A stretch of DNA of 15,621 nucleotides from Bacteroidales bacterium (GCA_017527945.1 JAFXPL010000139.1:1-15621), one strand, 5' to 3'. Counted from the first letter of the stretch, positions 6,500 through 13,901 are shown. The notes: generated by a model from the letters alone, not told the origin. Translations and numbers: made by a program.

Positions 6500-7447
6500 A
6501 TGAACGCCTTAACAAAAACCAATTACCAATTCCCGAATCAAAAATCGGTGTATCACGGAAAAGTCCGCGACGTCTATTTCTTGGACGATGTGTTAGTGAT
6601 GGTCGCCAGCGACCGCATCAGCGCCTTCGACGTCATCCTGCCGAAGGGAATCCCTTACAAAGGTCAGATTCTCAACCAGATAGCCTCCAAATTCTTGGAT
6701 GCCACCAGCGACATCTGTCCGAACTGGAAGATGGCCTCCCCCGACCCGATGGTCACCGTGGGCCGCGTCTGCAAGGGCTTCCCGGTGGAGATGATCGTGC
6801 GCGGCTACCTGTGCGGCAGCGCGTGGCGTTTCTACAAGAACGGCGGCCGCAACCTCTGCGGCAACATCCTGCCCGACGGCATGAAGGAGAACCAGAAGTT
6901 CCCCGTGCCGCTCATCACCCCGACCACCAAGGCCGAGCAGGGCGAACACGACGCCGACATCTCCAAGGAGGAAATCCTCGCCAAAGGACTCGTTTCGCCT
7001 GAGGATTACGCCGTTTTGGAAGATTACACGATGAAGCTCTTCCTCCGCGGCACGGAAATCGCAGCCAAGAAGGGATTGATCCTCGTCGATACCAAATACG
7101 AGTTCGGCAAGGCCGACGGCAAGATCTACCTTATCGACGAGATCCACACCCCCGACTCTTCCCGCTACTTCTATGCGCAGGGTTACGAAGAGCAGTTCGC
7201 CAAAGGACTGCCACAGAAGCAGTTGTCGAAGGAGTTTGTACGCGAGTGGCTGATGGCCAACGGCTTCCAGGGCCAAGAAGGCCAGCAGGTGCCCGAAATG
7301 ACCGAAGAGGTCATCAACGGCATCACCAACCGCTACATCGAGCTCTACGAGCACATCACCGGCGAAAAGTTCGTCCCCGCTCCGGCCGAGAATGTCGAGC
7401 AACGAATCTACGACAATGTAACGAACTGGCTGACTAACAGACAATAA
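6500..7447 (+). CDS. purC: Phosphoribosylaminoimidazole-succinocarboxamide synthase (SAICAR synthetase)
   Basis: 315 residues. It joins aspartate to CAIR using ATP, a middle step of de novo purine synthesis. Clear motifs: GKVRDVY (20-26), [10 protein letters not shown] (35-44), [15 protein letters not shown] (95-109), [11 protein letters not shown] (141-151), LVDTKYEFG (195-203) and [10 protein letters not shown] (213-222), the two classic SAICAR synthetase signatures included. The length fits the longer Bacteroidetes and fungal-like form rather than the roughly 240-residue E. coli form. Its ATG is preceded by an A-rich leader (AAAGTTAAAAAAT). It stands apart from purN and shares no tight operon with its neighbours: there are 102 bp of repeats before it and 84 bp after it. 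Confidence 0.97.
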   Translation: MNALTKTNYQFPNQKSVYHGKVRDVYFLDDVLVMVASDRISAFDVILPKGIPYKGQILNQIASKFLDATSDICPNWKMASPDPMVTVGRVCKGFPVEMIVRGYLCGSAWRFYKNGGRNLCGNILPDGMKENQKFPVPLITPTTKAEQGEHDADISKEEILAKGLVSPEDYAVLEDYTMKLFLRGTEIAAKKGLILVDTKYEFGKADGKIYLIDEIHTPDSSRYFYAQGYEEQFAKGLPQKQLSKEFVREWLMANGFQGQEGQQVPEMTEEVINGITNRYIELYEHITGEKFVPAPAENVEQRIYDNVTNWLTNRQ

Positions 7448-7461
7448 TACATTTCCAGGAA

Positions 7462-7514
7462 GGGCTGAAAGCCCGACCTATGTCAACCCAGGGTGAGCGA
7501 TAGCGAGCCCTGGG
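7462..7514 (+). repeat. Compound palindromic repeat, copy 1 (two hairpins)
   Basis: Hairpin A is GGGCT-GAA-AGCCC (7462-7474). After a 12-base link containing TATGTCA comes hairpin B, CCCAGGG (7487-7493) with CCCTGGG (7508-7514) around TGAGCGATAGCGAG. The same A-link-B arrangement occurs in reverse orientation at 14778-14831, with identical TATGTCA and identical B stems. This is a dispersed, REP-like intergenic element. Confidence 0.85.
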
Positions 7515-7531
7515 ATAAAAACAAAACACGT

Positions 7532-9211
7532 ATGAAATACCTCATCATCGGCGGCGTGGCAGGCGGGGCATCGGCGGCCGCGCGGCTCAGAAGACTGAAT
7601 GAAGATGCCGAAATCATCGTGTTCGAGAAGGGCGAGCATATCTCGTACGCCAACTGCGGAATGCCCTACTACATCGGCAACACCATCGAAGAGCGCAAGC
7701 GGCTGTTCGTGCAGACCCCCGTGTCGTTCGGCAACCGCTACGACGCGGACGTGCGCACATTGCAAGAGGTGACGGCCATCGACCGCGAGGCGCACACCGT
7801 GGAGGTCAGGAACTTGCGCAACGGCAAGACCTACACCGAGGACTACGACATCCTCCTGCTCTCGCCCGGCGCGGAGCCAGTCGTGCCGGAACTGCCCGGC
7901 ATCCACAATCCAAAGATATTCACCCTGCGCAGCGTCTCCGACTGCGACCGAATCAAAATGCAGGCTGCGGAGGCGTTGCATAAAAATGCGGAAGCGGTCA
8001 TCATCGGCGGCGGCTTCATCGGGTTGGAGATGGCGGAGAACCTCCACAAGATCGGCTACCAGGTCACCGTGGTGGAGAAAGCCGCCCACATCCTCATCCC
8101 CGTCGATGAGCCCATCGCCGCCATTGCGGAGAAACATCTGGCAGACAAGGGAGTACGGCTGATCACCGGCAACGGGATTGCCGGGTTTGAGGAAAGCGGC
8201 GAACAATTGACGGTCTGTCTGGAAGACGGGCGGAAGCTGTCCTGTGCCCTGGCGATTCTCAGCGTCGGGGTGCGCCCGAACACGGCATTGGCCAAAGCCG
8301 CCGGCCTGGCCATCGGCGATGCCGGGGGCATCCGGGTCAACGAATACCTGCAGACCTCCGACGAGCGCATCTTCGCCGTGGGCGACGCCATCGAATTCCC
8401 GCACCCGGTGACGGGAAAGCCCTACTGCAACTTCCTCGCCGGCCCCGCGAACGCGCAGGCACGCATCGCCGCCATGAACATGGTCTATCCGGAAACGGTG
8501 GTCTATCACGGCTCCGTGGGCACCGCCATCGCCAAGATTTTCGACTTGGCCGTGGCCAGCACAGGACTGAACGAAGCGGCTTTGCAACGGGCGGGTCTCG
8601 CTTACGAAACCGTCATCGTGCATCCGGCCGCGCACGCCACCTACTATCCCGGCAGCACCCCGATGTCACTGAAGCTGAACTTCTCCATGGAGGACGGCAC
8701 GATTTACGGCGCACAAGCTATAGGTATGCAGAATATTGACAAGCAGATTGATACCGTCTCCTTGTTGCTTAAGCACCACGGCACCATCTTCGACTTGGTG
8801 AACAGCGAGCACGCCTACGCGCCGCCGTTCGGATCGGCCAAGAGTCCCGTGATGTTCGCGGGTATGGTTGCCGAGAACATTTTCGCCCACCTGATGAACC
8901 CGATTCACGTGAAAGAGTTGGACAAGATGATCGACAATCAGGAGGACTTCTTCCTTCTGGATGTGCGCGAACTGCCTGAGTACAAGAACGGCACCATCGA
9001 AGGAGCCACGCGCTACTCCGTGGATGAGTTGCGCGAATTTCTGGAAGAGATTCCCGAGGGGAAGAAAATCGTGGTCTTCTGCGAGGTCGGCCTCCGCGGC
9101 TACGTCGCCTCCCGCATCCTCATGCAGAACGGATTTGACGAGGTGTATAACCTCATCGGGGGAATGCGGACGTATCGATTGTTAGGAAGACACAATATAA
9201 TTCAGAATTAA
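7532..9211 (+). CDS. CoA-disulfide / NADH-dependent persulfide reductase with C-terminal rhodanese domain
   Basis: 559 residues from ATG 7532; a GTG at 7493 is in frame but lies inside the palindromic repeat and is rejected. Domain order: FAD-binding GGVAGGASAAARLRR (7-21); redox Cys42 in SYANCGMPYY, the single-Cys (SxxxC) active site of CoA-disulfide reductases; NAD-binding IIGGGFIGLEMAENL (157-171); second FAD motif IFAVGDAIE (280-288); dimerisation domain with the conserved Tyr429 in AYAPPFGSAK; then a rhodanese domain from about 462 with active Cys517 in FCEVGLRGY. This is the CoADR-RHD fusion type studied in Bacillus and Shewanella, which reduces CoA-disulfide, CoA-persulfide or polysulfide with NADH. 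Both catalytic cysteines are present. Cytoplasmic thiol or sulfane-sulfur handling is inferred; the preferred substrate is not readable from sequence. Confidence 0.93.
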   Translation: MKYLIIGGVAGGASAAARLRRLNEDAEIIVFEKGEHISYANCGMPYYIGNTIEERKRLFVQTPVSFGNRYDADVRTLQEVTAIDREAHTVEVRNLRNGKTYTEDYDILLLSPGAEPVVPELPGIHNPKIFTLRSVSDCDRIKMQAAEALHKNAEAVIIGGGFIGLEMAENLHKIGYQVTVVEKAAHILIPVDEPIAAIAEKHLADKGVRLITGNGIAGFEESGEQLTVCLEDGRKLSCALAILSVGVRPNTALAKAAGLAIGDAGGIRVNEYLQTSDERIFAVGDAIEFPHPVTGKPYCNFLAGPANAQARIAAMNMVYPETVVYHGSVGTAIAKIFDLAVASTGLNEAALQRAGLAYETVIVHPAAHATYYPGSTPMSLKLNFSMEDGTIYGAQAIGMQNIDKQIDTVSLLLKHHGTIFDLVNSEHAYAPPFGSAKSPVMFAGMVAENIFAHLMNPIHVKELDKMIDNQEDFFLLDVRELPEYKNGTIEGATRYSVDELREFLEEIPEGKKIVVFCEVGLRGYVASRILMQNGFDEVYNLIGGMRTYRLLGRHNIIQN

Positions 9212-9236
9212 GAATTATGAATAACAGGACGATATG

Positions 9237-9264
9237 GTAGGGACGCAAGATTTTGCGTCTCTAC
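9237..9264 (+). repeat. 28-bp hairpin repeat upstream of hutH
   Basis: GTAGGGACGCAA (9237-9248) and TTGCGTCTCTAC (9253-9264) form a 12-bp stem with one G-T wobble and a GATT loop. No T-run follows. From memory, sequences like this one recur in spacers of many Bacteroidetes and other genomes, so it is probably one member of a dispersed family; only one copy is in this window. The rest of the 117-bp spacer is AT-rich with short repeated words (ACCACAATTCACTAACCACTA) and shows no -7 box. Confidence 0.75.
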
Positions 9265-9328
9265 GAATCACCAACCACAATTCACTAACCACTAAAAAGA
9301 TAATAAACAAATAAACCCTAAAATACAA

Positions 9329-10822
9329 ATGAAAAAACATCAGATTTCAACGAAATTTCTCAGTATTGAGAAAGTAACGAACATCATCGAGCGCAAACAA
9401 AAAATCGAGCTGTCAGAGGAGGCCATTGCCGCCGTGCAGAAATGCCGCGACTATTTGGACACCAAGGCTGCCGAGAGCGCGGAACCGATCTACGGTGTGA
9501 CCACCGGCTTCGGCTCGCTCTGCAACAAGCACATCTCCCCGGAGGACCTTTCCACCCTCCAGCGCAACCTCGTCATCTCGCACGCGTGCGGCGTGGGCGA
9601 AGAGGTGCCGCAGGAAATCGTGCAACTCATGCTGCTCATGAAAATCCAGTCGCTGTCATACGGCCACTCCGGCGTGCAAGTCGATACTATTCAACGCTTA
9701 GTGGATTTCTACAACAAAGGCGTCTATCCCGTAGTGTATCAGCAAGGTTCCCTCGGTGCATCCGGCGACCTGGCCCCGTTGGCGCACCTCTCCCTGCCCA
9801 TCATCGGCATGGGCGAGGTCTATTATCGCAATAAGAAGTACCCCGCCGCCGAAATCAACGAGAAGTTCGGCTGGCAGCCCATCACGCTGAAGTCCAAGGA
9901 GGGCCTCGCCCTGCTCAACGGCACGCAGTTCATGAGCTCCTACGCCGTGTGGTTGCTGATGAAGGCCCGCAAGCTGAGCTGGCTCGCCGACATCATCGGT
10001 GCCATCTCCTTGGAGGCTTTCGACGGCCGTATCGAACCGTTCAACATGCTGGTGCACCTCGTGCGCCCGCACGCCGGCCAGATCATCACCGCCGCCCATA
10101 TCACGCAACTGCTTGAAGGATCAGAAATTATCGCCCGCCACAAAGAGCACGTGCAGGATCCCTACTCCTTCCGCTGCATGCCGCAGGTGCACGGTGCCTC
10201 CAAAGATGCCATCGAGCACGTGCAGAACGTCGTGGAGACCGAAATCAACTCCGTCACCGACAACCCGACGGTGTTCCCCGACGAGGACATCATCGTCTCC
10301 GCCGGCAACTTCCATGGCCAGCCGTTAGCCCTGGTACTCGACTTCCTCTCCATCGCGATGGCGGAGCTCGGCAACATTTCCGAACGCCGTATCTACCAAC
10401 TCATTAGCGGCAAGCGCGAGTTGCCATCCTTCCTCGTGAAGAACCCCGGCCTCAACTCCGGCTTCATGATTCCGCAGTATGCCGCCGCCTCCATCGTGAA
10501 CCAGAACAAAGCCTTCACGATGCCCTGCTCCACCGACTCCATCGAGTCGTCGCAAGGACAGGAAGACCACGTGAGCATGGGCGCGAACGCCGCCACGAAA
10601 TGCTACTTGGTGGTCAACAACGTGGAGAAGATCCTCGGCATCGAGCTGTTCAACGCCGCCCAGGCCCTCGACTTCCGCCGCCCGCTGAAGAGCTCCGAGT
10701 TCATCGAGGAGTTCGTGAAATGCTACCGCGAATTCGTCCCGTTCGTGGAGAACGACACCTACATGCACGAGCTGATCCAGAAATCCATCGACTTCATCAA
10801 GGGCGTGCGCGTGGTGATGTAA
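9329..10822 (+). CDS. hutH: Histidine ammonia-lyase
   Basis: 497 residues, normal length. It removes ammonia from L-histidine to give trans-urocanate, the first step of histidine breakdown. The MIO cofactor triad Ala144-Ser145-Gly146 lies in GSLGASGDLAPLAHL. By alignment to the Pseudomonas putida enzyme the active-site set is kept: Tyr55 (IYGVTTGFG), His85 (NLVISHACG), Asn197 (LLNGTQ), Gln276, Tyr279 and Arg282 (VQDPYSFRC), and Glu412 (QEDHVSM). His85 and Glu412 favour histidine over tyrosine or phenylalanine as substrate. No hutU, hutI or formimidoyltransferase gene is beside it, unlike the usual hut operon, so urocanate must be handled by genes elsewhere. The downstream spacer holds a large inverted repeat. 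Confidence 0.93.
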   Translation: MKKHQISTKFLSIEKVTNIIERKQKIELSEEAIAAVQKCRDYLDTKAAESAEPIYGVTTGFGSLCNKHISPEDLSTLQRNLVISHACGVGEEVPQEIVQLMLLMKIQSLSYGHSGVQVDTIQRLVDFYNKGVYPVVYQQGSLGASGDLAPLAHLSLPIIGMGEVYYRNKKYPAAEINEKFGWQPITLKSKEGLALLNGTQFMSSYAVWLLMKARKLSWLADIIGAISLEAFDGRIEPFNMLVHLVRPHAGQIITAAHITQLLEGSEIIARHKEHVQDPYSFRCMPQVHGASKDAIEHVQNVVETEINSVTDNPTVFPDEDIIVSAGNFHGQPLALVLDFLSIAMAELGNISERRIYQLISGKRELPSFLVKNPGLNSGFMIPQYAAASIVNQNKAFTMPCSTDSIESSQGQEDHVSMGANAATKCYLVVNNVEKILGIELFNAAQALDFRRPLKSSEFIEEFVKCYREFVPFVENDTYMHELIQKSIDFIKGVRVVM

Positions 10823-10832
10823 GTTTAACTAT

Positions 10833-10920
10833 GACTTAGAACTTGGACAATAACTATGACATAGACAGGAGTCATAGTTATTGTCATTTGTCTAAGTCTA
10901 AGTTTAAGTCTAAGTCTAAA
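10833..10920 (+). repeat. Long inverted repeat and CTAAGT words after hutH
   Basis: A perfect 15-bp inverted repeat, GACAATAACTATGAC (10846-10860) with GTCATAGTTATTGTC (10871-10885), has a 10-base loop. Outside it GACTTAGA (10833-10840) pairs with TCTAAGTC (10891-10898) across a symmetric 5/5 internal loop. It is followed by degenerate six-base words (TCTAAG, TTTAAG) to 10920. No T-tract follows the stem, so a plain intrinsic terminator is not indicated, though a fold of this size would stabilise an mRNA 3' end. Confidence 0.85.
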
Positions 10921-10931
10921 TATTATTGAAA

Positions 10932-11426
10932 ATGAGAAATCTTGGTATCGGAATACTGATAATGGCACTTGCCCTGGCGGGTTGCCGGCGCGAGCAGAAA
11001 TATTCTGTGGTGCCGCACATCGAATTCGTCTCGATAGAGAAAATCGACAACGGCACTGGCCACGACAGCCAGGCGGAGCTGACCATCCGTTTCCAGGACG
11101 GCGACGGGGACATCGGCTTGGACGAAACCGACAAGAACCCGGTTTTTGCCGTGGATTCGCCCTACTACTACAACTTCTTCATCGACCTGTACGAGAAACA
11201 GCAGGGTGAGTGGGTCTTGATGGACCTGCCCACCCCGTTGCATGCCCGCGTGCCGCATCTCAGCAACGACGTGCCCGAATCCATCGAAGGCACCCTTTCC
11301 ATCGTCACCTTCATCAACAACCCCAACTCGCCGTACGACACCGTACGGCTGTCCTGCTGGCTCGTGGACCGCGCTCTGCACCACAGCGACACCATCACCA
11401 CCCCCGAAATTATCGTAAAAAAATGA
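10932..11426 (+). CDS. Lipoprotein with DGDGDIG motif (unknown function)
   Basis: 164 residues from ATG 10932; a TTG two codons upstream is also in frame but less likely. The N-terminus MRNLGIGILIMALALAGC is a lipoprotein signal, with lipobox LAGC and lipidation at Cys18. The mature start, CRREQK, lacks the acidic surface-export signal known in Bacteroidetes, so a periplasm-facing location is more likely. The most conspicuous motif is FQDGDGDIGLDETD (54-67), an acidic loop like calcium-binding ones. The rest looks beta-rich (YYYNFFIDLYEKQQGEWVLM). The function is unknown. Its stop codon overlaps the nadC start (ATGA), so the two are translationally coupled and surely on one message. I do not know of a functional reason for that pairing. 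Confidence 0.85.
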   Translation: MRNLGIGILIMALALAGCRREQKYSVVPHIEFVSIEKIDNGTGHDSQAELTIRFQDGDGDIGLDETDKNPVFAVDSPYYYNFFIDLYEKQQGEWVLMDLPTPLHARVPHLSNDVPESIEGTLSIVTFINNPNSPYDTVRLSCWLVDRALHHSDTITTPEIIVKK

Positions 11427-12268
11427 TTATCACAGAACAAGTCAAAGAATTGATAGCGTTGACGTTGCGCGAGGACATCGGCAACGGCGACCACTCCTCC
11501 CTCTGCTGCATTCCGGCGGAAGCGCAAGGCGACATGAAACTGCTCATCAAACAAGACGGCGTGCTGGCCGGCGTTGACGTGGCCCGCGAGGTGCTGCGCC
11601 AGGTCGATGACTCCATCCGCATGAACGTGGCCATCCACGACGGGACACAAGTGCACAAAGGCGACATCGCGTTCACCCTGCACGGCTCGTCGCGCAACAT
11701 GCTCACCGCCGAGCGCACGCTGCTCAACTTCATGCAACGCATGAGCGGCATCGCCACCACCACCCGCGAATACGTGGACCTGGTGAAAGACACGGGCGTC
11801 ACCCTGCTCGACACGCGCAAAACGACACCGAACATGCGCATCTTTGAGAAGTATGCCGTGACCGTCGGCGGCGCTAGCAACCACCGCTTCGGCCTCTACG
11901 ACATGATGATGCTCAAAGACAACCACATCGATTTTGCCGGCGGCATCGAAAAAGCCATTGATGCGGCTAACAAATACCTGAAGGACAATAATTTGAAATT
12001 GGCCATCGAGATAGAAACCCGCAGCTTGGACGATGTGCAACGCGTGCTCGACCATGGCGGGGTACAGCGCATCATGTTCGACAACTTCACTCCGGATCAG
12101 ATTCGCGAAGGCGTGAAGATGGTCGATCATCGCATGGAGACCGAGGCCTCCGGCGGTATCGTCAAGGAGACTCTCCACGACTATGCCGTCACCGGGGTCG
12201 ATTTCATCTCCGTGGGCGCGTTCACCCACCAAATCAAGAGCCTGGACATGAGTCTGAAGGCGATGTGA
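11423..12268 (+). CDS. nadC: Nicotinate-nucleotide diphosphorylase (carboxylating), quinolinate phosphoribosyltransferase
   Basis: 281 residues, the usual size. It converts quinolinate and PRPP to nicotinate mononucleotide, the entry step from de novo synthesis into NAD. Family motifs: REDIGNGDHSS (16-26), LTAERTLLNFMQRMSGIAT (94-112), LDTRKTTPNMR (129-139), GGASNHRFGLYDMMMLKDNH (149-168) with the substrate-binding His-Arg and Lys, EIETRSLDDV (196-205), IMFDNF (217-222) and the phosphate-binding end VDFISVGAFTH (259-269). The ATG at 11423 overlaps the stop of the lipoprotein gene by four bases, so this start is firm. nadA and nadB are not in the window. The TGA stop shares its last base with the first unit of the 19-bp tandem repeat. 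Confidence 0.97.
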   Translation: MIITEQVKELIALTLREDIGNGDHSSLCCIPAEAQGDMKLLIKQDGVLAGVDVAREVLRQVDDSIRMNVAIHDGTQVHKGDIAFTLHGSSRNMLTAERTLLNFMQRMSGIATTTREYVDLVKDTGVTLLDTRKTTPNMRIFEKYAVTVGGASNHRFGLYDMMMLKDNHIDFAGGIEKAIDAANKYLKDNNLKLAIEIETRSLDDVQRVLDHGGVQRIMFDNFTPDQIREGVKMVDHRMETEASGGIVKETLHDYAVTGVDFISVGAFTHQIKSLDMSLKAM

Positions 12269-12330
12269 CTTAGAACTATAACTTAGACTTAGAACTATAA
12301 CTTAGACTTAGAACTATAACTTAGACTTAG
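12268..12330 (+). repeat. 19-bp tandem repeat between nadC and yihY-like gene
   Basis: Three perfect copies of ACTTAGAACTATAACTTAG (12268-12286, 12287-12305, 12306-12324) plus a partial ACTTAG (12325-12330) fill the whole spacer up to six bases before the next ATG. The first base of the array is the last base of the nadC stop codon. The words CTTAGA/TCTAAG are the same as those in the spacer at 10833-10920, partly in opposite orientation. Confidence 0.9.
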
Positions 12331-12336
12331 GGCAAC

Positions 12337-13344
12337 ATGAGACGGTTTTTCCGATATGCAAAGTTGAAGGTCCGGCAGTGGCGCGACGATTTGGAGCGCG
12401 TGCCCGGAATCGGGAGAATCGTGGCCAAGTCGAAGGAGGTGACGCTGCCTGGACTGATGAAGGTGCCGCTGTACGATGTGATGCGGTTTTTCAGGAAAGC
12501 CTTGAAGGAAGGGGTTGTCTTCCAGCGTGCGGCAGCCATCACCTACCGCATATTCGTCGCCATCATCCCCATCATCATTGCGCTGTTTTCAGCCATCGCA
12601 TTCCTCGGCGAGGACTTCCAGAACACCATCATCACCCTTTTGGAGTCCATCGTGCCGCCATACGTCTGGCCGGCCGTCTCGGGCATGATCACCGACGTAG
12701 TGATGCGCCAGAACGGCACCCTGTCGTCGTTCATGTTCGTGATCGGCATCTACTTCACCATTGTCTGCATCAACGGCATTCTGGTGGCCATGACCTCCTC
12801 CTACTACACCGAGGAGAAGCGCAACATCGTGAAGCAAATCATCCTGAGCGCGAAACTGATGGTGCTCACCTTCGTCATTATTGTGGCGGTGGCGGTCTTC
12901 TTCATTCTCGCGTCGCTTGCGGTGCGTTATGTGCACACCCATTTCGTCAACAATCCGAGCCTCTACTCTTTTGTCATCCACGGCCTGAAATGGCTGCTGG
13001 TGTATGCGGCGGTCTATTTCCTGATCAGCATTTTCTACTATTTGGCACCGGTCAGGCGCGGCAATTACCGCTTTTTCTCCGCCGGCTCCTCCACCTGCAC
13101 CATCCTCCTGGTGATTCTGATGTGGATTCTCAACCTCTATTTCTCCAACTTCGACAACTACAACCTCATCTACGGCTCCTTGGGTGCCATCTTCGCCATC
13201 CTGCTGTGGATCAACTGGAGCGCGGCCGTCTTCCTTATCTGCTACGACCTCAACGTCTGCATCGCGAAGGCCAAGAGCGAGAACAAGAAACTGATAGAAC
13301 AAATGGAATTGGAAAATTCAGATTCAAATAACAACAACGAATAA
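12337..13344 (+). CDS. YihY/virulence factor BrkB family inner-membrane protein
   Basis: 335 residues with a basic cytoplasmic N-terminus and about six membrane helices (near 69-90, 129-150, 172-198, 216-236, 250-270 and 277-303). Family landmarks are FQRAAAITYRIFVAIIPIII (62-81), YLAPVRRGNYRFFSAGS (235-251) and NYNLIYGSLGAIFAILLWIN (274-293), matching the YihY/BrkB (formerly 'RNase BN') pattern. The molecular function of the family is not settled; the old tRNA-nuclease assignment is wrong for it. The C-terminus is a polar tail (KKLIEQMELENSDSNNNNE). It starts directly after the 19-bp tandem repeat and is followed 9 bp later by a small anchored protein, which suggests a two-gene unit. Confidence 0.92.
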   Translation: MRRFFRYAKLKVRQWRDDLERVPGIGRIVAKSKEVTLPGLMKVPLYDVMRFFRKALKEGVVFQRAAAITYRIFVAIIPIIIALFSAIAFLGEDFQNTIITLLESIVPPYVWPAVSGMITDVVMRQNGTLSSFMFVIGIYFTIVCINGILVAMTSSYYTEEKRNIVKQIILSAKLMVLTFVIIVAVAVFFILASLAVRYVHTHFVNNPSLYSFVIHGLKWLLVYAAVYFLISIFYYLAPVRRGNYRFFSAGSSTCTILLVILMWILNLYFSNFDNYNLIYGSLGAIFAILLWINWSAAVFLICYDLNVCIAKAKSENKKLIEQMELENSDSNNNNE

Positions 13345-13353
13345 ACCAACATT

Positions 13354-13749
13354 ATGGATTTCGACTTAGTATTATACATCGTGCTCATTGTCGGCAGCAT
13401 TTTATGGTCTGTCGTGCAAACTTTGAAAAAGGACGGGACTTTGAAAAAAGTCGCAAAAGGGCCCACAGCACGGAAAAGGCCCGTCATGGTAGAAACTCCG
13501 GAAGAATACGCGGAGGAGAGACCTGCCCAAAAGAAGAAAAAGAAAGTCGTGGAAACGCAGTCCCCGAAGGACAAATATTTCACCTACGAGACCATGAGCG
13601 AGCGTGACTTCCAACAGGATTTCGACCAAAACGTGGAAGAGCACGTGAGCCACTCCGTTGCGGCAGAACCCGCGCTTCATCTTAACATGGATGAGGAGGA
13701 GGTGTTCAAAGGGGTGGTCTGGTCGGAGATTCTGAAGAGGAAGTACTGA
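13354..13749 (+). CDS. Small membrane-anchored protein (unknown function)
   Basis: 131 residues. One N-terminal helix (about 5-22, LVLYIVLIVGSILWSVVQ) is followed by a basic linker with a run of five lysines near residue 60, an acidic middle part and a C-terminal end FKGVVWSEILKRKY. From memory, a tail of the type '(I/V)xSEIL.RKY' is common at the end of small Bacteroidetes proteins of this layout, but I know of no function. The gene begins 9 bp after the YihY-like gene and probably shares its transcript. Orientation of helix and basic linker suggests a cytoplasmic C-terminal part. A terminator follows at 13803-13833. Confidence 0.82.
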   Translation: MDFDLVLYIVLIVGSILWSVVQTLKKDGTLKKVAKGPTARKRPVMVETPEEYAEERPAQKKKKKVVETQSPKDKYFTYETMSERDFQQDFDQNVEEHVSHSVAAEPALHLNMDEEEVFKGVVWSEILKRKY

Positions 13750-13752
13750 TGA

Positions 13753-13901
13753 GAGGTTAGGAGGTTTAGGAAGTTTAGGAGGTTTAAGAATCCTCTCCAT
13801 GCAAAAAAGGAACCCTGACGGATTCCTTTTTTTCGTATCGATAAATGTTTAGGGATGCTATTCCTAAACTTCTAATCCTCTAAACTTCTAAACTTCTAAA
13901 C
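13753..13901. repeat. Inverted 9-bp-period words flanking a terminator
   Basis: After the plus-strand gene, units GAGGTTAG, GAGGTTTAG, GAAGTTTAG and GAGGTTTAA run from 13753 to 13787. After the minus-strand TonB gene the opposite strand carries the same type of words (AGAAGTTTAG and similar) at 13861-13901. The two sets are inverted, with an 11-bp perfect match between GAAGTTTAGGA (13770-13780) and TCCTAAACTTC (13862-13872). They could pair into a long imperfect hairpin with the terminator at its tip. Confidence 0.75.
13803..13833. terminator. Bidirectional terminator between convergent genes
   Basis: AAAAAAGGAACC (13803-13814) pairs with GGATTCCTTTTTT (from 13820) around a CTGAC loop with one bulged A. 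Runs of six A and seven T on the two sides give a T-tract in either direction. It serves the small anchored protein gene on the plus strand and tonB on the minus strand. Confidence 0.85.

Noticed and set aside
6593..7444. Minus-strand open frame of 283 codons opposite purC
   Set aside because: purC has all family signatures on the plus strand; the antisense frame has no recognisable feature.
7493..7531. GTG start 13 codons upstream for the reductase-rhodanese protein
   Set aside because: It lies inside the compound palindromic repeat, and the FAD motif normally begins right after the Met at 7532.
7478..8635. Minus-strand open frame of 385 codons opposite the reductase-rhodanese gene
   Set aside because: Shadow of a well-supported flavoprotein gene; composition is repetitive (Asp/Gly/Val/His) and no motif is visible.
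11168..12232. Minus-strand open frame of 354 codons opposite the lipoprotein and nadC
   Set aside because: It spans two real, overlapping genes and has no motif; antisense shadow of biased codons.
12378..13331. Plus-strand frame of 317 codons inside the YihY-like gene
   Set aside because: Its translation is His/Arg-rich and without domains, while the other frame gives six clean membrane helices and the family motifs.
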